From: Clostridium sporogenes
Lineage (GTDB): Bacteria > Bacillota > Clostridia > Clostridiales > Clostridiaceae
Assembly: GCF_001020205.1 (NCBI RefSeq)
Contig: NZ_CP011663.1
Span: forward strand, 1,240,001-1,304,000
Reading direction: 5' to 3'
DNA: 64,000 nt
Position 1 is the first letter of the stretch. Each line of letters opens with the position of its first letter. Positions 53,844 through 62,466 of this stretch are shown here, in pieces. The translations under genes were made by a program, and so were the position numbers. The notes under the pieces were generated by a model. The model did no database searches. It was not told the origin of the DNA and saw only the letters and a program-made list of their open reading frames with translations.

Positions 53844-54668
53844 TTGAATATAAAAAAGTTTAAAAAAATAATTTTAAGTATGTCATTAGTTGTAATTTTA
53901 GGAGTAGGATTAACAGCGTGTGCTCAAAAGAATAAAGAAATAAATGAAAATAAAAATACAATAAAAATAGGAACTTCAGGACAATACTACCCTTTTACTT
54001 TTATAGATAAAGATAGTAATAAAGTTCAAGGCTTCGAAATAGACATTTGGGAAGAAATAGGTAAAAGAACAGGCTATAAACCAGAATTTAAGGTAGCAGA
54101 TTGGACAGGCATCATGGGAATGCTAGATACAGGTAAAATAGATACTGTAGCCAACGAGATAACTGTAACAGACAAGAAAAAAGAAAAATATTATTTTTCG
54201 AAACCTTATGTTTATTCAGGAGTACAGTTAGCTACTAAAAAAGGAAATAATAATATAAAATCTTTAAAGGATTTGGAGGGAAAAACTGTAGCTACTCAGG
54301 TAGGAACTAATTATTCTAAATCCATAGAAGATTATAATAATAAAAATAAAGGGGAAGATATAAAAACAAAACAATATAATAGTTTTTCAGGTATGTTCCA
54401 AGATGTGGATCTGGGTAGAGTTGATGCTTTAATAGAGGATAAATTAGCCTGCCTTGTAAATATAAAAAAGTCAGGATTAAATTTACAGTTAGCCGGTGAA
54501 CCTATAGAAGAGATGGAAAATGCATATCCTTTTGTAAAGAAGGATGAAAATAAAGAAAAAATAGAAAAAATAAATAAAGCTTTAGATGATATGAAAAAGG
54601 ATGGAACACTGGAAAATATATCTAAAAAATGGTTTGGAGAAAATGTTACAGAAAATAGTAAAAAATAA
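53844..54668 (+). CDS. Cystine/polar amino acid-binding lipoprotein
   Basis: A 274-residue lipoprotein with lipobox LTAC at residues 24-27. The mature protein belongs to family 3 solute-binding proteins: GQYYPFTFIDKDSNKVQGFEID-type start spanning residues 47-69, then DWTGIMGMLDTGKIDTVANEI. Start is TTG after GGAGG. With the permease it resembles TcyAB, but there is no adjacent ATPase gene, so the ATP-binding subunit must be encoded elsewhere. Confidence 0.88.
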   Translation: MNIKKFKKIILSMSLVVILGVGLTACAQKNKEINENKNTIKIGTSGQYYPFTFIDKDSNKVQGFEIDIWEEIGKRTGYKPEFKVADWTGIMGMLDTGKIDTVANEITVTDKKKEKYYFSKPYVYSGVQLATKKGNNNIKSLKDLEGKTVATQVGTNYSKSIEDYNNKNKGEDIKTKQYNSFSGMFQDVDLGRVDALIEDKLACLVNIKKSGLNLQLAGEPIEEMENAYPFVKKDENKEKIEKINKALDDMKKDGTLENISKKWFGENVTENSKK

Positions 54669-54772
54669 TTTATTCATTTCATTAAATTTAAATATTTTTT
54701 ATATAAAACTTTAAAGATATTAATATAAAATCTATAGTTACAAATAATAAAATAAAAAACAGTGGTGATTAT

Positions 54773-55903
54773 ATGAGAAATAAGATATACATGGATCATG
54801 CAGCTACTACTTATATAAAGGAAGAAGTAATGAATGCTATGATTCCTTACTTAACAAAATATTATGCGAACCCTTCTTCTGTATATAATATGGCTAATAA
54901 TTTAAGAATTGCTATAGATGAAGCTAAAGAAGAAATTGCAGATTTTATAGGAGGAGAGCCAGAGGAAATATTTTTTACCTCTGGTGGTACAGAAGGAGAT
55001 AATTGGGCTATAAAAGGGATAGCCTATGGAAATGGAAACAAAGGAAAACACATAATAACTTCTTCTATAGAACATCCAGCAATTTTAAATAGTTGTAAAT
55101 ATTTAAGAGAAAAAGGTTTTGAAATAACATTTTTACCAGTAGATAATTATGGGAAAATAGATTTAAAAAAATTAGAAGAAAATATAAGAAAAGATACTAT
55201 ATTAGTTTCTATTATGACTGCCAATAATGAGATAGGCACTATACAAGATATAAAATCCATAGGAGAAATTTGTAAGGCACATAAAGTTTTATTTCATACA
55301 GATGCAGTTCAAGCTTTAGGGCAAATACCTATAAATGTGAAAGAAATGAATATAGATCTAATGACTATAACTGCACATAAAATATATGGCCCTAAAGGGA
55401 TTGGGGCATTATATATAAAAAAAGGCATAAAAATAGATAATCTTTTACATGGTGGTAGTCAAGAAAGAGGAAAAAGAGCAGGAACAGAAAATCCAGCTGC
55501 TATAGTTGGTTTTAAAAAGGCAGTTTCATTACTTAAAGAAAAGGGTCAAGAGGAAAACGAAAGAATAGAAAATCTTAGAGATAAATTTATAAATGGACTT
55601 TTAGAGATAGAAGGAACTAAAATAAATGGATCTTTAGGAAAAGAGAGATTAAAAGGTAATATAAATGTTAGTTTTAAAAATGTAGATGGGGAGTTATTAC
55701 TTATGCTTTTAGATAGTGAAGGGATATGTGCTTCAGCAGGAAGTGCCTGTTCAGCAGGAGCGATAGATGCATCCCATGTACTTTTAGCCTTAGGACTAGA
55801 TAAAGAATTTTTAAGAGGAACTATAAGATTTACTTTAGGTGCTAAAAATACAGAAGAAGAAATAGATTTTGTATTAGAAAAATTAAAGGAAATAGTAAAG
55901 TAA
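54773..55903 (+). CDS. Cysteine desulfurase (NifS/IscS family)
   Basis: A 376-residue fold-I PLP enzyme. The PLP lysine is Lys203 in TAHKIYGPKG, the ring-stacking histidine is His101 in IEHPAI, and the persulfide cysteine is Cys326 in ASAGSACSAGAI. It removes sulfur from cysteine as a persulfide, producing alanine. There is no adjacent scaffold (IscU/NifU); instead larE and mnmA follow, so it probably feeds sulfur to tRNA 2-thiolation and perhaps LarE-type chemistry. Confidence 0.93.
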   Translation: MRNKIYMDHAATTYIKEEVMNAMIPYLTKYYANPSSVYNMANNLRIAIDEAKEEIADFIGGEPEEIFFTSGGTEGDNWAIKGIAYGNGNKGKHIITSSIEHPAILNSCKYLREKGFEITFLPVDNYGKIDLKKLEENIRKDTILVSIMTANNEIGTIQDIKSIGEICKAHKVLFHTDAVQALGQIPINVKEMNIDLMTITAHKIYGPKGIGALYIKKGIKIDNLLHGGSQERGKRAGTENPAAIVGFKKAVSLLKEKGQEENERIENLRDKFINGLLEIEGTKINGSLGKERLKGNINVSFKNVDGELLLMLLDSEGICASAGSACSAGAIDASHVLLALGLDKEFLRGTIRFTLGAKNTEEEIDFVLEKLKEIVK

Positions 55904-56023
55904 TCTTTAAATTAAGATGATTTGTATTATTATAAATATATCTATATAGCTTAATTTTATAGTAGATGTAAATATTAACAAGCATAATAATAGGAGAAAA
56001 ATATAATATGGGGATGGTATAAA

Positions 56024-56824
56024 ATGAATTATAAATATAATAATCTTATTAACTATTTAAAGGATTTAGGTAGTGTAGCAGTAGCTTTTTCTGGAGGTGT
56101 AGATAGTACCTTATTATTAAAAGCAGCCAAGGAAGCTTTAGGAGATAATGCTATTTCTATTACAGTAGTATCTCCTTATATTCCAAAGTGGGAAATAGAA
56201 GAAGCCAAAGAATTAGCAAATAATATAGGAATAAAATCATACTTTTTAGAAGTTCCAATGCTTGAAGAAATAAGATTTAATCCAGAAGATAGATGTTATA
56301 TATGTAAAAAGGGTGTATTTAGTAAAATAAAGGAGTTGGCAAAGGAAAAGGGTGTCAAATATATAGTGGATGGAACTAATTTAGATGATACTAAAGATTA
56401 TAGACCAGGTATGAGAGCGTTAAAAGAATTAGATGTAAAAAGTCCCCTTTTAGAAAACTCTATAAATAAAGAGGAAATAAGAACTTTATCTAAGGAGCTA
56501 GGTTTAGAAACTTGGAATAAACCTGCCTATGCCTGTCTTTTGTCTAGAATACCTTATAACCAAGAAATAAAAGAAGAAGATTTATCTAGAATAGAAAAGG
56601 CAGAGTTATATATGATGGAATTAGGATTTAGAGCAGTAAGGGTAAGAAGTCATGGAGATTTAGCTAGAATAGAAGTACCTAAAAAGGAAAGAGAAAATTT
56701 GTTTAATGAGGCTATTTTAGATAAAATATCAAAAGAACTTAAAGAATTAGGATTTAAATATGTTACTGTAGATGCAGAAGGATATAACATGGGAAGTTTA
56801 AATGCTGGAATAAATAAAGCTTAG
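56024..56824 (+). CDS. larE: LarE-family ATP-dependent sulfur transferase
   Basis: A 266-residue PP-loop ATPase. The PP motif is AFSGGVDSTLL (residues 21-31). Cysteines occur in RCYICKK (Cys91, Cys94) and AYACLLSRIPYN (Cys171), the latter matching the sacrificial sulfur-donor cysteine of Lactobacillus LarE. The extra CxxC resembles LarE variants that hold a [4Fe-4S] cluster and are therefore reusable. LarE thiolates a pyridinium cofactor precursor for nickel-pincer lactate racemase. No larA, larB or larC is nearby, so its partner is elsewhere or it has another role in this sulfur cluster. Confidence 0.85.
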   Translation: MNYKYNNLINYLKDLGSVAVAFSGGVDSTLLLKAAKEALGDNAISITVVSPYIPKWEIEEAKELANNIGIKSYFLEVPMLEEIRFNPEDRCYICKKGVFSKIKELAKEKGVKYIVDGTNLDDTKDYRPGMRALKELDVKSPLLENSINKEEIRTLSKELGLETWNKPAYACLLSRIPYNQEIKEEDLSRIEKAELYMMELGFRAVRVRSHGDLARIEVPKKERENLFNEAILDKISKELKELGFKYVTVDAEGYNMGSLNAGINKA

Positions 56825-56972
56825 TTTAATACAGTTTAAAGATAATAATTGAGAGCTATAAAATAAATTTAAATATCAACATATTGGTATGAGATAAAGG
56901 GTAAAAAAACCTTAGGACGAAGTTAATTTGTATTAAAAATAAAATTTATTAAGTAATCTATGGGGTGATAAT

Positions 56973-57101
56973 ATGAAGATACTTAAAAAATTAATAAAAA
57001 AATTAGAAAAGGCTAATGAAAAAGAATTTGAAAATAAAAGATTAGATTGTTGTGACCTAAATAAGACTAATAGGGTTAATAATAAGTCTAAGGGTAAGTA
57101 A
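56973..57101 (+). CDS. LDCC-motif small putative metal-binding protein
   Basis: A 42-residue basic peptide with helical N-terminus (MKILKKLIKKLEKANEKEF) and the RLDCCDLN motif that defines a small family in Clostridium. Adjacent cysteines suggest metal or persulfide binding. It is preceded by GGGGTGAT and lies between larE and mnmA, both sulfur-transfer genes, and just downstream of a cysteine desulfurase. Function unknown; the location invites a link to sulfur handling. Confidence 0.8.
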   Translation: MKILKKLIKKLEKANEKEFENKRLDCCDLNKTNRVNNKSKGK

Positions 57102-57217
57102 ATTTAAAATTTCAGTAAATAAGAATAATTTTGTAAAGTAAAAATTATTTATTATGTATTGAAAAGAATATAATAAATGAACAGATATTTTAATAATTTA
57201 GTGAGGAGGTGAATATT

Positions 57218-58288
57218 TTGAGAAAGAAAGTTTTAGTTGGTATGAGTGGAGGAGTAGACAGCTCAGTAGCAGCCTATCTTTTAAAGGAGCAGGGTTATGA
57301 GGTTATAGGAGTAACCATGCAAATTTGGCAAGATGATGAGGAATTTATAGAAAAAGAAGGTGGATGTTGCTCTTTAAGTGCAGTAGCAGATGCCCGAAGA
57401 GTAGCAAATAAAATAGGTATTCCTTTTTATGTTATGAACTTTAAAGATGCCTTTAAAAGAAATGTTATTGATTATTTTGTAGATGAATATATGGAAGGAA
57501 GAACACCAAACCCTTGTATAGCTTGTAATAAATTTATAAAGTTTTCTTCATTTCTAGATAAAGCTATGGCTATGGGCATAAATTATGTGGCTACAGGTCA
57601 TTATGCCATCATAGAAAAGCAAAAGGATAGATATATAATAAAGAAATCAGAGGATGATAAAAAAGATCAAACCTATGCTCTTTATAATCTTACACAATTT
57701 CAATTAGAAAGAACTTTAATGCCCTGTGGACAGTATAAAAAAAGTGAAATTAGAGAAATAGCTAAAAATATAGGTCTTAGAGTTCATAATAAAAAAGATA
57801 GTGAAGAAATATGCTTTATACCAGATAATGATCATGGAAGATATATTAAAAATAGATTTCCAAATAAGGTTAGACAGGGTAACTTTGTAGACAAACAAGG
57901 GAATGTTTTAGGTAAACATAAAGGAATAGTATATTATACTATAGGCCAAAGAAAAGGATTGGGTATAGCTTTTGGAAAACCCATGTATGTAGTGGATATA
58001 AATCCTTTTAAAAATGAAGTAGTTTTAGGAACTATAGAAGATCTTTTAAATACAGAACTTATAGCTAAGGATATAAATTACATACCTTTTGACAATTTAA
58101 AAGAGCCTATGGGAGTAGAAGCTAAAATAAGATATTCTCAAATTCCTTCAAAAGCAATAATAACTCCTATAGATGATAGCAGAGTGAGGGTGGATTTTCA
58201 TGAAAAACAAAGAGCTATAACTAAAGGTCAATCTGTGGTTTTCTATAAAGATGATTTATTAATAGGTGGAGGAATAATTGAAAAGTAA
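57218..58288 (+). CDS. mnmA: tRNA-specific 2-thiouridylase
   Basis: A 356-residue MnmA/TrmU enzyme, normal length. The PP-loop is VGMSGGVDSSVAAYL (residues 7-21); the catalytic cysteines are Cys100 in TPNPCIACNKF and Cys199 in SEEICFIPD. It adds sulfur to C2 of wobble uridine 34 in tRNAs for Glu, Gln and Lys, using ATP and a persulfide from a cysteine desulfurase such as the one encoded nearby. TTG 57218 is preferred: GGAGG ends 8 bases upstream, whereas GTG 57209 overlaps that site. Confidence 0.95.
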   Translation: MRKKVLVGMSGGVDSSVAAYLLKEQGYEVIGVTMQIWQDDEEFIEKEGGCCSLSAVADARRVANKIGIPFYVMNFKDAFKRNVIDYFVDEYMEGRTPNPCIACNKFIKFSSFLDKAMAMGINYVATGHYAIIEKQKDRYIIKKSEDDKKDQTYALYNLTQFQLERTLMPCGQYKKSEIREIAKNIGLRVHNKKDSEEICFIPDNDHGRYIKNRFPNKVRQGNFVDKQGNVLGKHKGIVYYTIGQRKGLGIAFGKPMYVVDINPFKNEVVLGTIEDLLNTELIAKDINYIPFDNLKEPMGVEAKIRYSQIPSKAIITPIDDSRVRVDFHEKQRAITKGQSVVFYKDDLLIGGGIIEK

Positions 58289-58296
58289 AGGAAATA

Positions 58297-58344
58297 AAAG
58301 AGTGTGTTTCAAAATTAAACTATTTTGAAATACACTCTTTTTAA
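58297..58344 (+). terminator. Terminator of mnmA, related to the 19232 element
   Basis: AAAGAGTGTGTTTCAAAA pairs with TTTTGAAATACACTCTTT (one G-U pair) and T residues follow. The tip AAAAGAGTGTGT is identical to the left end of the element at 19232. Confidence 0.85.
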
Positions 58345-58467
58345 TTTATTTATGCCCTTTAGAATTTTTATACTATATATAATGGTATGTACGCCACCAG
58401 ATAAGTTATCTTAATGTTTAGATGGACTGAGGCTGAAATATTCCTCATAAGCAAATTCTATTTAAAT

Positions 58468-59223
58468 TTAAAAATTACTTGATGAGTAAATATTTTTAAT
58501 TTGTTCTCTGCAGGATTGTATAAATTTTTCTCTATCCTTTTCATAGAATCTTTCTAGTTGTAGGTTATTTCCCTGTAAAACCTTATAAGTACTTGCAAGG
58601 TTATCTGCAATTTCTTGTCCTTCTTTTTTTGAATTTGCAAAGAGTAAGAAGGCTCTATCCTCAAAATATAAAATTAATTCATGAGAAGTTTTAGCTTTGG
58701 ATCTTGGTTTTATAACTAAATCACTAATAGTTACTGGATTAAATACTACTAATAATAATTTATTTGGATCAAATACATTGAATTCACTGTTTACACGTAA
58801 ACCATAGGTAATTATAAAAGATTTTGTTCCCATTATTCTACTCTTTTTAAAGCTAAATAGTAAATCTTCATTAACTTCTTTAGTTACAGTTCTATCAAAT
58901 TTTTCAAATTCAGGTATATTATTTAAGTTATGTATTTCTGAAATTCTCTTATATACTGGACATTTTGTAAAGTCCTTTAAGTATATTTTAGTTTTTATTA
59001 ACTTGGTTAAGGAGTAAATTAAAAAGGGGAACATAATTATTATAAAAGGTAATGCAGGTCTAATAAAAAATTCTGGATCACTAATATAACTTATATAAAA
59101 ATCAAAGACTATGAATCCTATAAATATAAAAAGTAACATAGAATATGCGAATACAAGTCTTTTATTAATACTTTCAATATTTTCTTTAATGCCACCTTCA
59201 TTTAAATTGATAATTTTAGACAT
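58468..59223 (-). CDS. Hypothetical membrane-anchored protein (YcxB-like layout)
   Basis: A 251-residue protein with two membrane segments near residues 28-48 and 56-76, then a cytoplasmic domain of about 150 residues. The order two helices plus a beta-rich domain resembles YcxB-like proteins, but no diagnostic motif is visible. It has a GGAGGGA site and follows another membrane protein gene by 64 bases, so they probably form an operon. Confidence 0.6.
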   Translation of the reverse strand: MSKIINLNEGGIKENIESINKRLVFAYSMLLFIFIGFIVFDFYISYISDPEFFIRPALPFIIIMFPFLIYSLTKLIKTKIYLKDFTKCPVYKRISEIHNLNNIPEFEKFDRTVTKEVNEDLLFSFKKSRIMGTKSFIITYGLRVNSEFNVFDPNKLLLVVFNPVTISDLVIKPRSKAKTSHELILYFEDRAFLLFANSKKEGQEIADNLASTYKVLQGNNLQLERFYEKDREKFIQSCREQIKNIYSSSNF

Positions 59224-59287
59224 TTTTATCCCTCCGTTGAATGTTCTATAAATGTAAATAGATAATTAATGTTTAAACTTATTTATA

Positions 59288-59884
59288 TTACTTATGATTT
59301 TTTATTTCATTATTATATGTAATTTTAGATTTCATTTCACTAGCAATAGAATTTATCATTGCCTCAGAATCTGTAGTTTTATAAAATACAGCCCTATATA
59401 TTTCTTTTTTAGCATAATATATAGCTAAAACTAGATAGAGTAAATGATATCCTAAAAATAAGTCTTTAGTAAGTTGTAAGTCATCATAAATCATAATATT
59501 ATTAAAAAATGTATTAATTATATAAGTGTGAATTGGTAAGTTCCTCATAACTTCAAGATAGCCAATTTTATTACTTAATGAAAGATTCAGTATAGCTACA
59601 AAATAATAAAATACATATCTTAATAAGATGTTTAAAAATACTACTAGTATAATAGACAAAAAATTTTCATTACCTGTACAAAATTTAGAGTATACTGTAG
59701 CTGAAACAAAAAGGAAAGCAACTATAGAAAAAATAAAATAGGCCTCCCAATAATTTAGAAATGTAAAGTGTAGTGCAAGTTCTTGAAGAATTAAAATTCC
59801 TAAAGTGGATAGCAAGGAAAAGATTAATCCTTTAATTGATAAATAATTATTATTAATATTATTACTTTTTAAATGTTCTTTCAT
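59288..59884 (-). CDS. Hypothetical membrane protein
   Basis: A 198-residue protein with five or so hydrophobic segments and a hydrophilic C-terminal tail. No family recognised. It is upstream of, and probably cotranscribed with, the YcxB-like gene. The gap 59885-60096 before it is AT-rich with nothing recognisable. Confidence 0.6.
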   Translation of the reverse strand: MKEHLKSNNINNNYLSIKGLIFSLLSTLGILILQELALHFTFLNYWEAYFIFSIVAFLFVSATVYSKFCTGNENFLSIILVVFLNILLRYVFYYFVAILNLSLSNKIGYLEVMRNLPIHTYIINTFFNNIMIYDDLQLTKDLFLGYHLLYLVLAIYYAKKEIYRAVFYKTTDSEAMINSIASEMKSKITYNNEIKNHK

Positions 59885-60171
59885 AAAATCTTTCCTAACA
59901 TTAAAAGATTTTCATTAATGCATTAATAAATTAGTTCTTATCTGTGAAAATTTTCAATCCTCAATAATATATCATGTTATTATATTCATGTAAATAATTT
60001 TAATTCTTTTATTTACCATTATTTTGTCCACTATATTCCTTTTAAAGGAAATAACTAATTATATAATTGTTAAAAATAACCAGAATTGATTTTTAGCTAA
60101 AAAGAAGGATTTTCTACAAAAGGCAAAAGAAGAGGCTTAAGCTTATATCAGGATATAAAAATCTTATTCTT

Positions 60172-60477
60172 ATGGCTAATTTATATGGTGTTCCTAAAAA
60201 AAGAGTGGATGAAGTACTTGAAATGTTGAGATTAACATTTTTAATTATAAGTTTTGTTGGAAGTCGTATTGTTGGTGCTATTACCTTGGGATTAGGAAAT
60301 AATAGAGAAGGTTTAGATATGTTCATTAATAATATAAAAGTTTATGGTAGTATAATATTGCCTTTATTATCTTTTAGTACAGTTATGAGTTTTATTGCAG
60401 TGCTTATCAATAATAGTGGTGTAATGATAGGATTTGGAATTGGAATTGATGTTATTATGATGATTATAGATTCTTAG
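60172..60477 (+). pseudogene. Possible 5'-truncated membrane protein gene
   Basis: From ATG 60172 a 101-residue frame runs to 60477, with two hydrophobic regions in the second half and a basic start (NLYGVPKKRVDEVLEMLRL). The ATG has no ribosome binding site. The frame stays open upstream to 60097, adding a basic stretch with no start codon, while a plausible AGAAGGA site near 60104 has no start after it. This suggests a decayed gene or loss of the 5' end. A low-expressed real gene is possible. Confidence 0.4.
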
Positions 60478-60494
60478 GTTAAAAATATAATCAG

Positions 60495-60528
60495 AGGTAC
60501 TTTTGTAATAGGAGTACCTTCTTTTTTA
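60495..60528 (+). terminator. Terminator
   Basis: AGGTACT pairs with AGTACCT around an 11-base loop, followed by a T-rich run. Confidence 0.7.
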
Positions 60529-60724
60529 TCTAGCCCAAAAAATAATACAGTTATTAAATTAGTAAAAATAAGTTAAAAAAGAGAAGAGATAGTTTCTTAA
60601 TTAAAATATAACTCTTTTTAACTATTTATAATAATATATATAAAATTTGAACTTATTGTAAATGCAGTATATAATTAATGTGGAATATATTGTATTATAT
60701 AGAAATTTTAAGGAGGAATGTAAC

Positions 60725-61285
60725 GTGGCGAATGAAAAAATCAAAAAACCATTCTATAAAAAATGGTGGTTTTGGTTAATCGCTGTTGTAGTTGTAATAG
60801 GCGGAATAGCTGGAGGCAGTAGAAATGATCCTAAAAAAGTAGAAAAAACAAGTGCAACAGTCCAAAGTAAAAAAGAAGAAAACAATAAAACTAAAACTTT
60901 TAAGGTTGGAGATGTTGTAGAATTAAAAGATTTTAAAGTTACAGTTAATAAGGTTTATACAGTTAATGGTGATGAATTTTCAAAACCTAAAGATGGTAAT
61001 GAATATATTGCAGTAGATTGTACATTAGAGAATATATCAAAAGAAGACAAAGCAGTATCTTCAGTAACAATGTTTAAAGTTGTAGATAAAGATGGTAGAC
61101 AATGCGAATATTCAGTTACAGGACTAGCAGCCGCTAAAGCAGGACAGATGGATGGAACAATTGCATCAGGAAGAAAAATCACAGGAGCTTATGTTGTGGA
61201 AGTACCAAAAGGCACTACTGGATTAGAACTAGAATTTGATGGTTCCTTACTTTCAAGTGGACAGGTAATAGTAAAATTAAACTAA
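60725..61285 (+). CDS. DUF4352 domain protein, membrane-anchored
   Basis: A 186-residue protein. Basic residues (KKPFYKKWW) precede a membrane segment at about 14-32, which serves as an anchor; a low-complexity linker follows. Residues about 63-185 form a DUF4352 immunoglobulin-like domain (FKVGDVVELKDFKVTVNKV near 59-77, GNEYIAVDCTLENISKED). Such domains occur in extracellular or lipoprotein contexts of unknown role. GTG 60725 has AGGAGG 8 bases upstream; an ATG at 60662 in frame lacks one. Confidence 0.82.
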   Translation: MANEKIKKPFYKKWWFWLIAVVVVIGGIAGGSRNDPKKVEKTSATVQSKKEENNKTKTFKVGDVVELKDFKVTVNKVYTVNGDEFSKPKDGNEYIAVDCTLENISKEDKAVSSVTMFKVVDKDGRQCEYSVTGLAAAKAGQMDGTIASGRKITGAYVVEVPKGTTGLELEFDGSLLSSGQVIVKLN

Positions 61286-61491
61286 ACATAGCAAGGAATA
61301 TAGACATAAAAATTCAGGAAATGCATATAGTATTTATGCTTAATATGGGATAAATTAATTCATGAAAGCCTATGTTAAGAGTTAAATATTGTGTTAAAAT
61401 GATAATAACAATTATGGAAAAATGCAATTTAAAAGTAGATAAATTTAATTAGATAGTTCTAATACTACTCTTACTATAAATAAGAATAATA

Positions 61492-61510
61492 TATAATGAT
61501 AATATTTATA
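61492..61510 (+). promoter_or_regulatory. Fur-box candidate upstream of the flavodoxin-like gene
   Basis: TATAATGATAATATTTATA matches the classical 19-base Fur consensus at 15 positions, including the run ATAATGATAAT. A weaker match lies near 61398. Flavodoxin control by Fur is well known in bacteria, which raises the prior. The rest of the gap 61286-61624 shows nothing else. Confidence 0.45.
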
Positions 61511-61624
61511 TAGAAAAAGTATTTAAAGAAGTAAAAAATTATGTAGAAAATTTTAAGTTTTCCCTTTTATATATTTTATAATCTTATATATAATATATAA
61601 AATTATTTTGTAAGGGGTGAGATA

Positions 61625-62107
61625 ATGAAAAGCTTAATAGTTTTTTATTCCTTGGAAGGACATACTAAATTTATTTCTAATATTATAGCAGAAGAATTAG
61701 ACTGTGATTTACTTCAATTAAAACCGGAAAAAGAAATTCCTGAAACAGGAATTGGAAGGTTTTTTCGGGGTGGTAAGAGTGCAATATTTAACGAAAAACC
61801 AAGTTTAAAAAATCAAATTCCTAACTTAAATGAATATGATACAATATTCATTGGAACACCTATTTGGGCCGGAAGGTATACCCCAGCCATAAATACCTTT
61901 ATTTCAGAAAATAAAATAAAGGAAAAGAATGTTGCTTTTTTTGCATGTCATGGTGGTGGGGGAGCAAAAAAATGTTTTAAAAAACTAGAAGATACTTTAA
62001 AAAATAATACTATACTTGGATCAATTGATTTTGTAGATTCCCAGGATGAAATTGAAAAGAGAGAGAAAGTAAAACAGTGGTTATCTAGTATTAAAATATC
62101 TAGATAA
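61625..62107 (+). CDS. Flavodoxin family protein
   Basis: A 160-residue flavodoxin-like protein. The FMN phosphate loop is FYSLEGHTKFISNI (residues 7-20), and GTPIWAGRYTPAINTFI and FFACHGGGGAKKCF form the two isoalloxazine loops. The sequence resembles the MioC/WrbA-like group used in NAD(P)H or menaquinone redox work rather than classical long flavodoxins. It has AAGGGGTGAG before the ATG and a Fur-box candidate upstream. Confidence 0.85.
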   Translation: MKSLIVFYSLEGHTKFISNIIAEELDCDLLQLKPEKEIPETGIGRFFRGGKSAIFNEKPSLKNQIPNLNEYDTIFIGTPIWAGRYTPAINTFISENKIKEKNVAFFACHGGGGAKKCFKKLEDTLKNNTILGSIDFVDSQDEIEKREKVKQWLSSIKISR

Positions 62108-62259
62108 CTTAGTTAAAATATTTATTTGAAAAGTCATAATTAAATTTATGGCTTTTTATTTTAGTTAACTGAAAAATTTTATATTTAATTAGATTAATGC
62201 AAATCTATTTAGGGAATACTAAAATAAACTAAAGATATAATTTAAAGGGAGCGATAGTA

Positions 62260-62427
62260 GTGGATAAAAACAATAATAAAGAAAATTTTATGGCAATGCC
62301 TATAGAAAAGCATGATACTGCTGCATGGGCAAATATTGAGAATATGAAACCTATTTGTAATGTATCTATCCCAAGTGAAGGTGAAGTAAGAAATGCCAAA
62401 GAATGGGTAGATACTAACCAAAAATAG
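62260..62427 (+). CDS. DUF3787 small protein
   Basis: A 55-residue protein starting at GTG 62260 after AAAGGGAG. The sequence MAMPIEKHDTAAWANIE and VSIPSEGEVRNAKEWVDTNQK carry the diagnostic PIEKHDTAAWAN and AKEWVD...NQK features of DUF3787, a small clostridial family of unknown function. Its stop codon lies within the stem of the downstream terminator. Confidence 0.88.
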   Translation: MDKNNNKENFMAMPIEKHDTAAWANIENMKPICNVSIPSEGEVRNAKEWVDTNQK

Positions 62428-62460
62428 AAGGGAACCTATAAGATTCCCTTCTATTTTTTA
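62421..62460. terminator. Bidirectional terminator between DUF3787 and PFOR genes
   Basis: AAAATAGAAGGGAA (62421-62434) and TTCCCTTCTATTTT (62444-62457) form a perfect 14-bp stem with a 9-base loop, A-rich before and T-rich after, serving both converging genes. Confidence 0.85.
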
Positions 62461-62466
62461 TTTATA

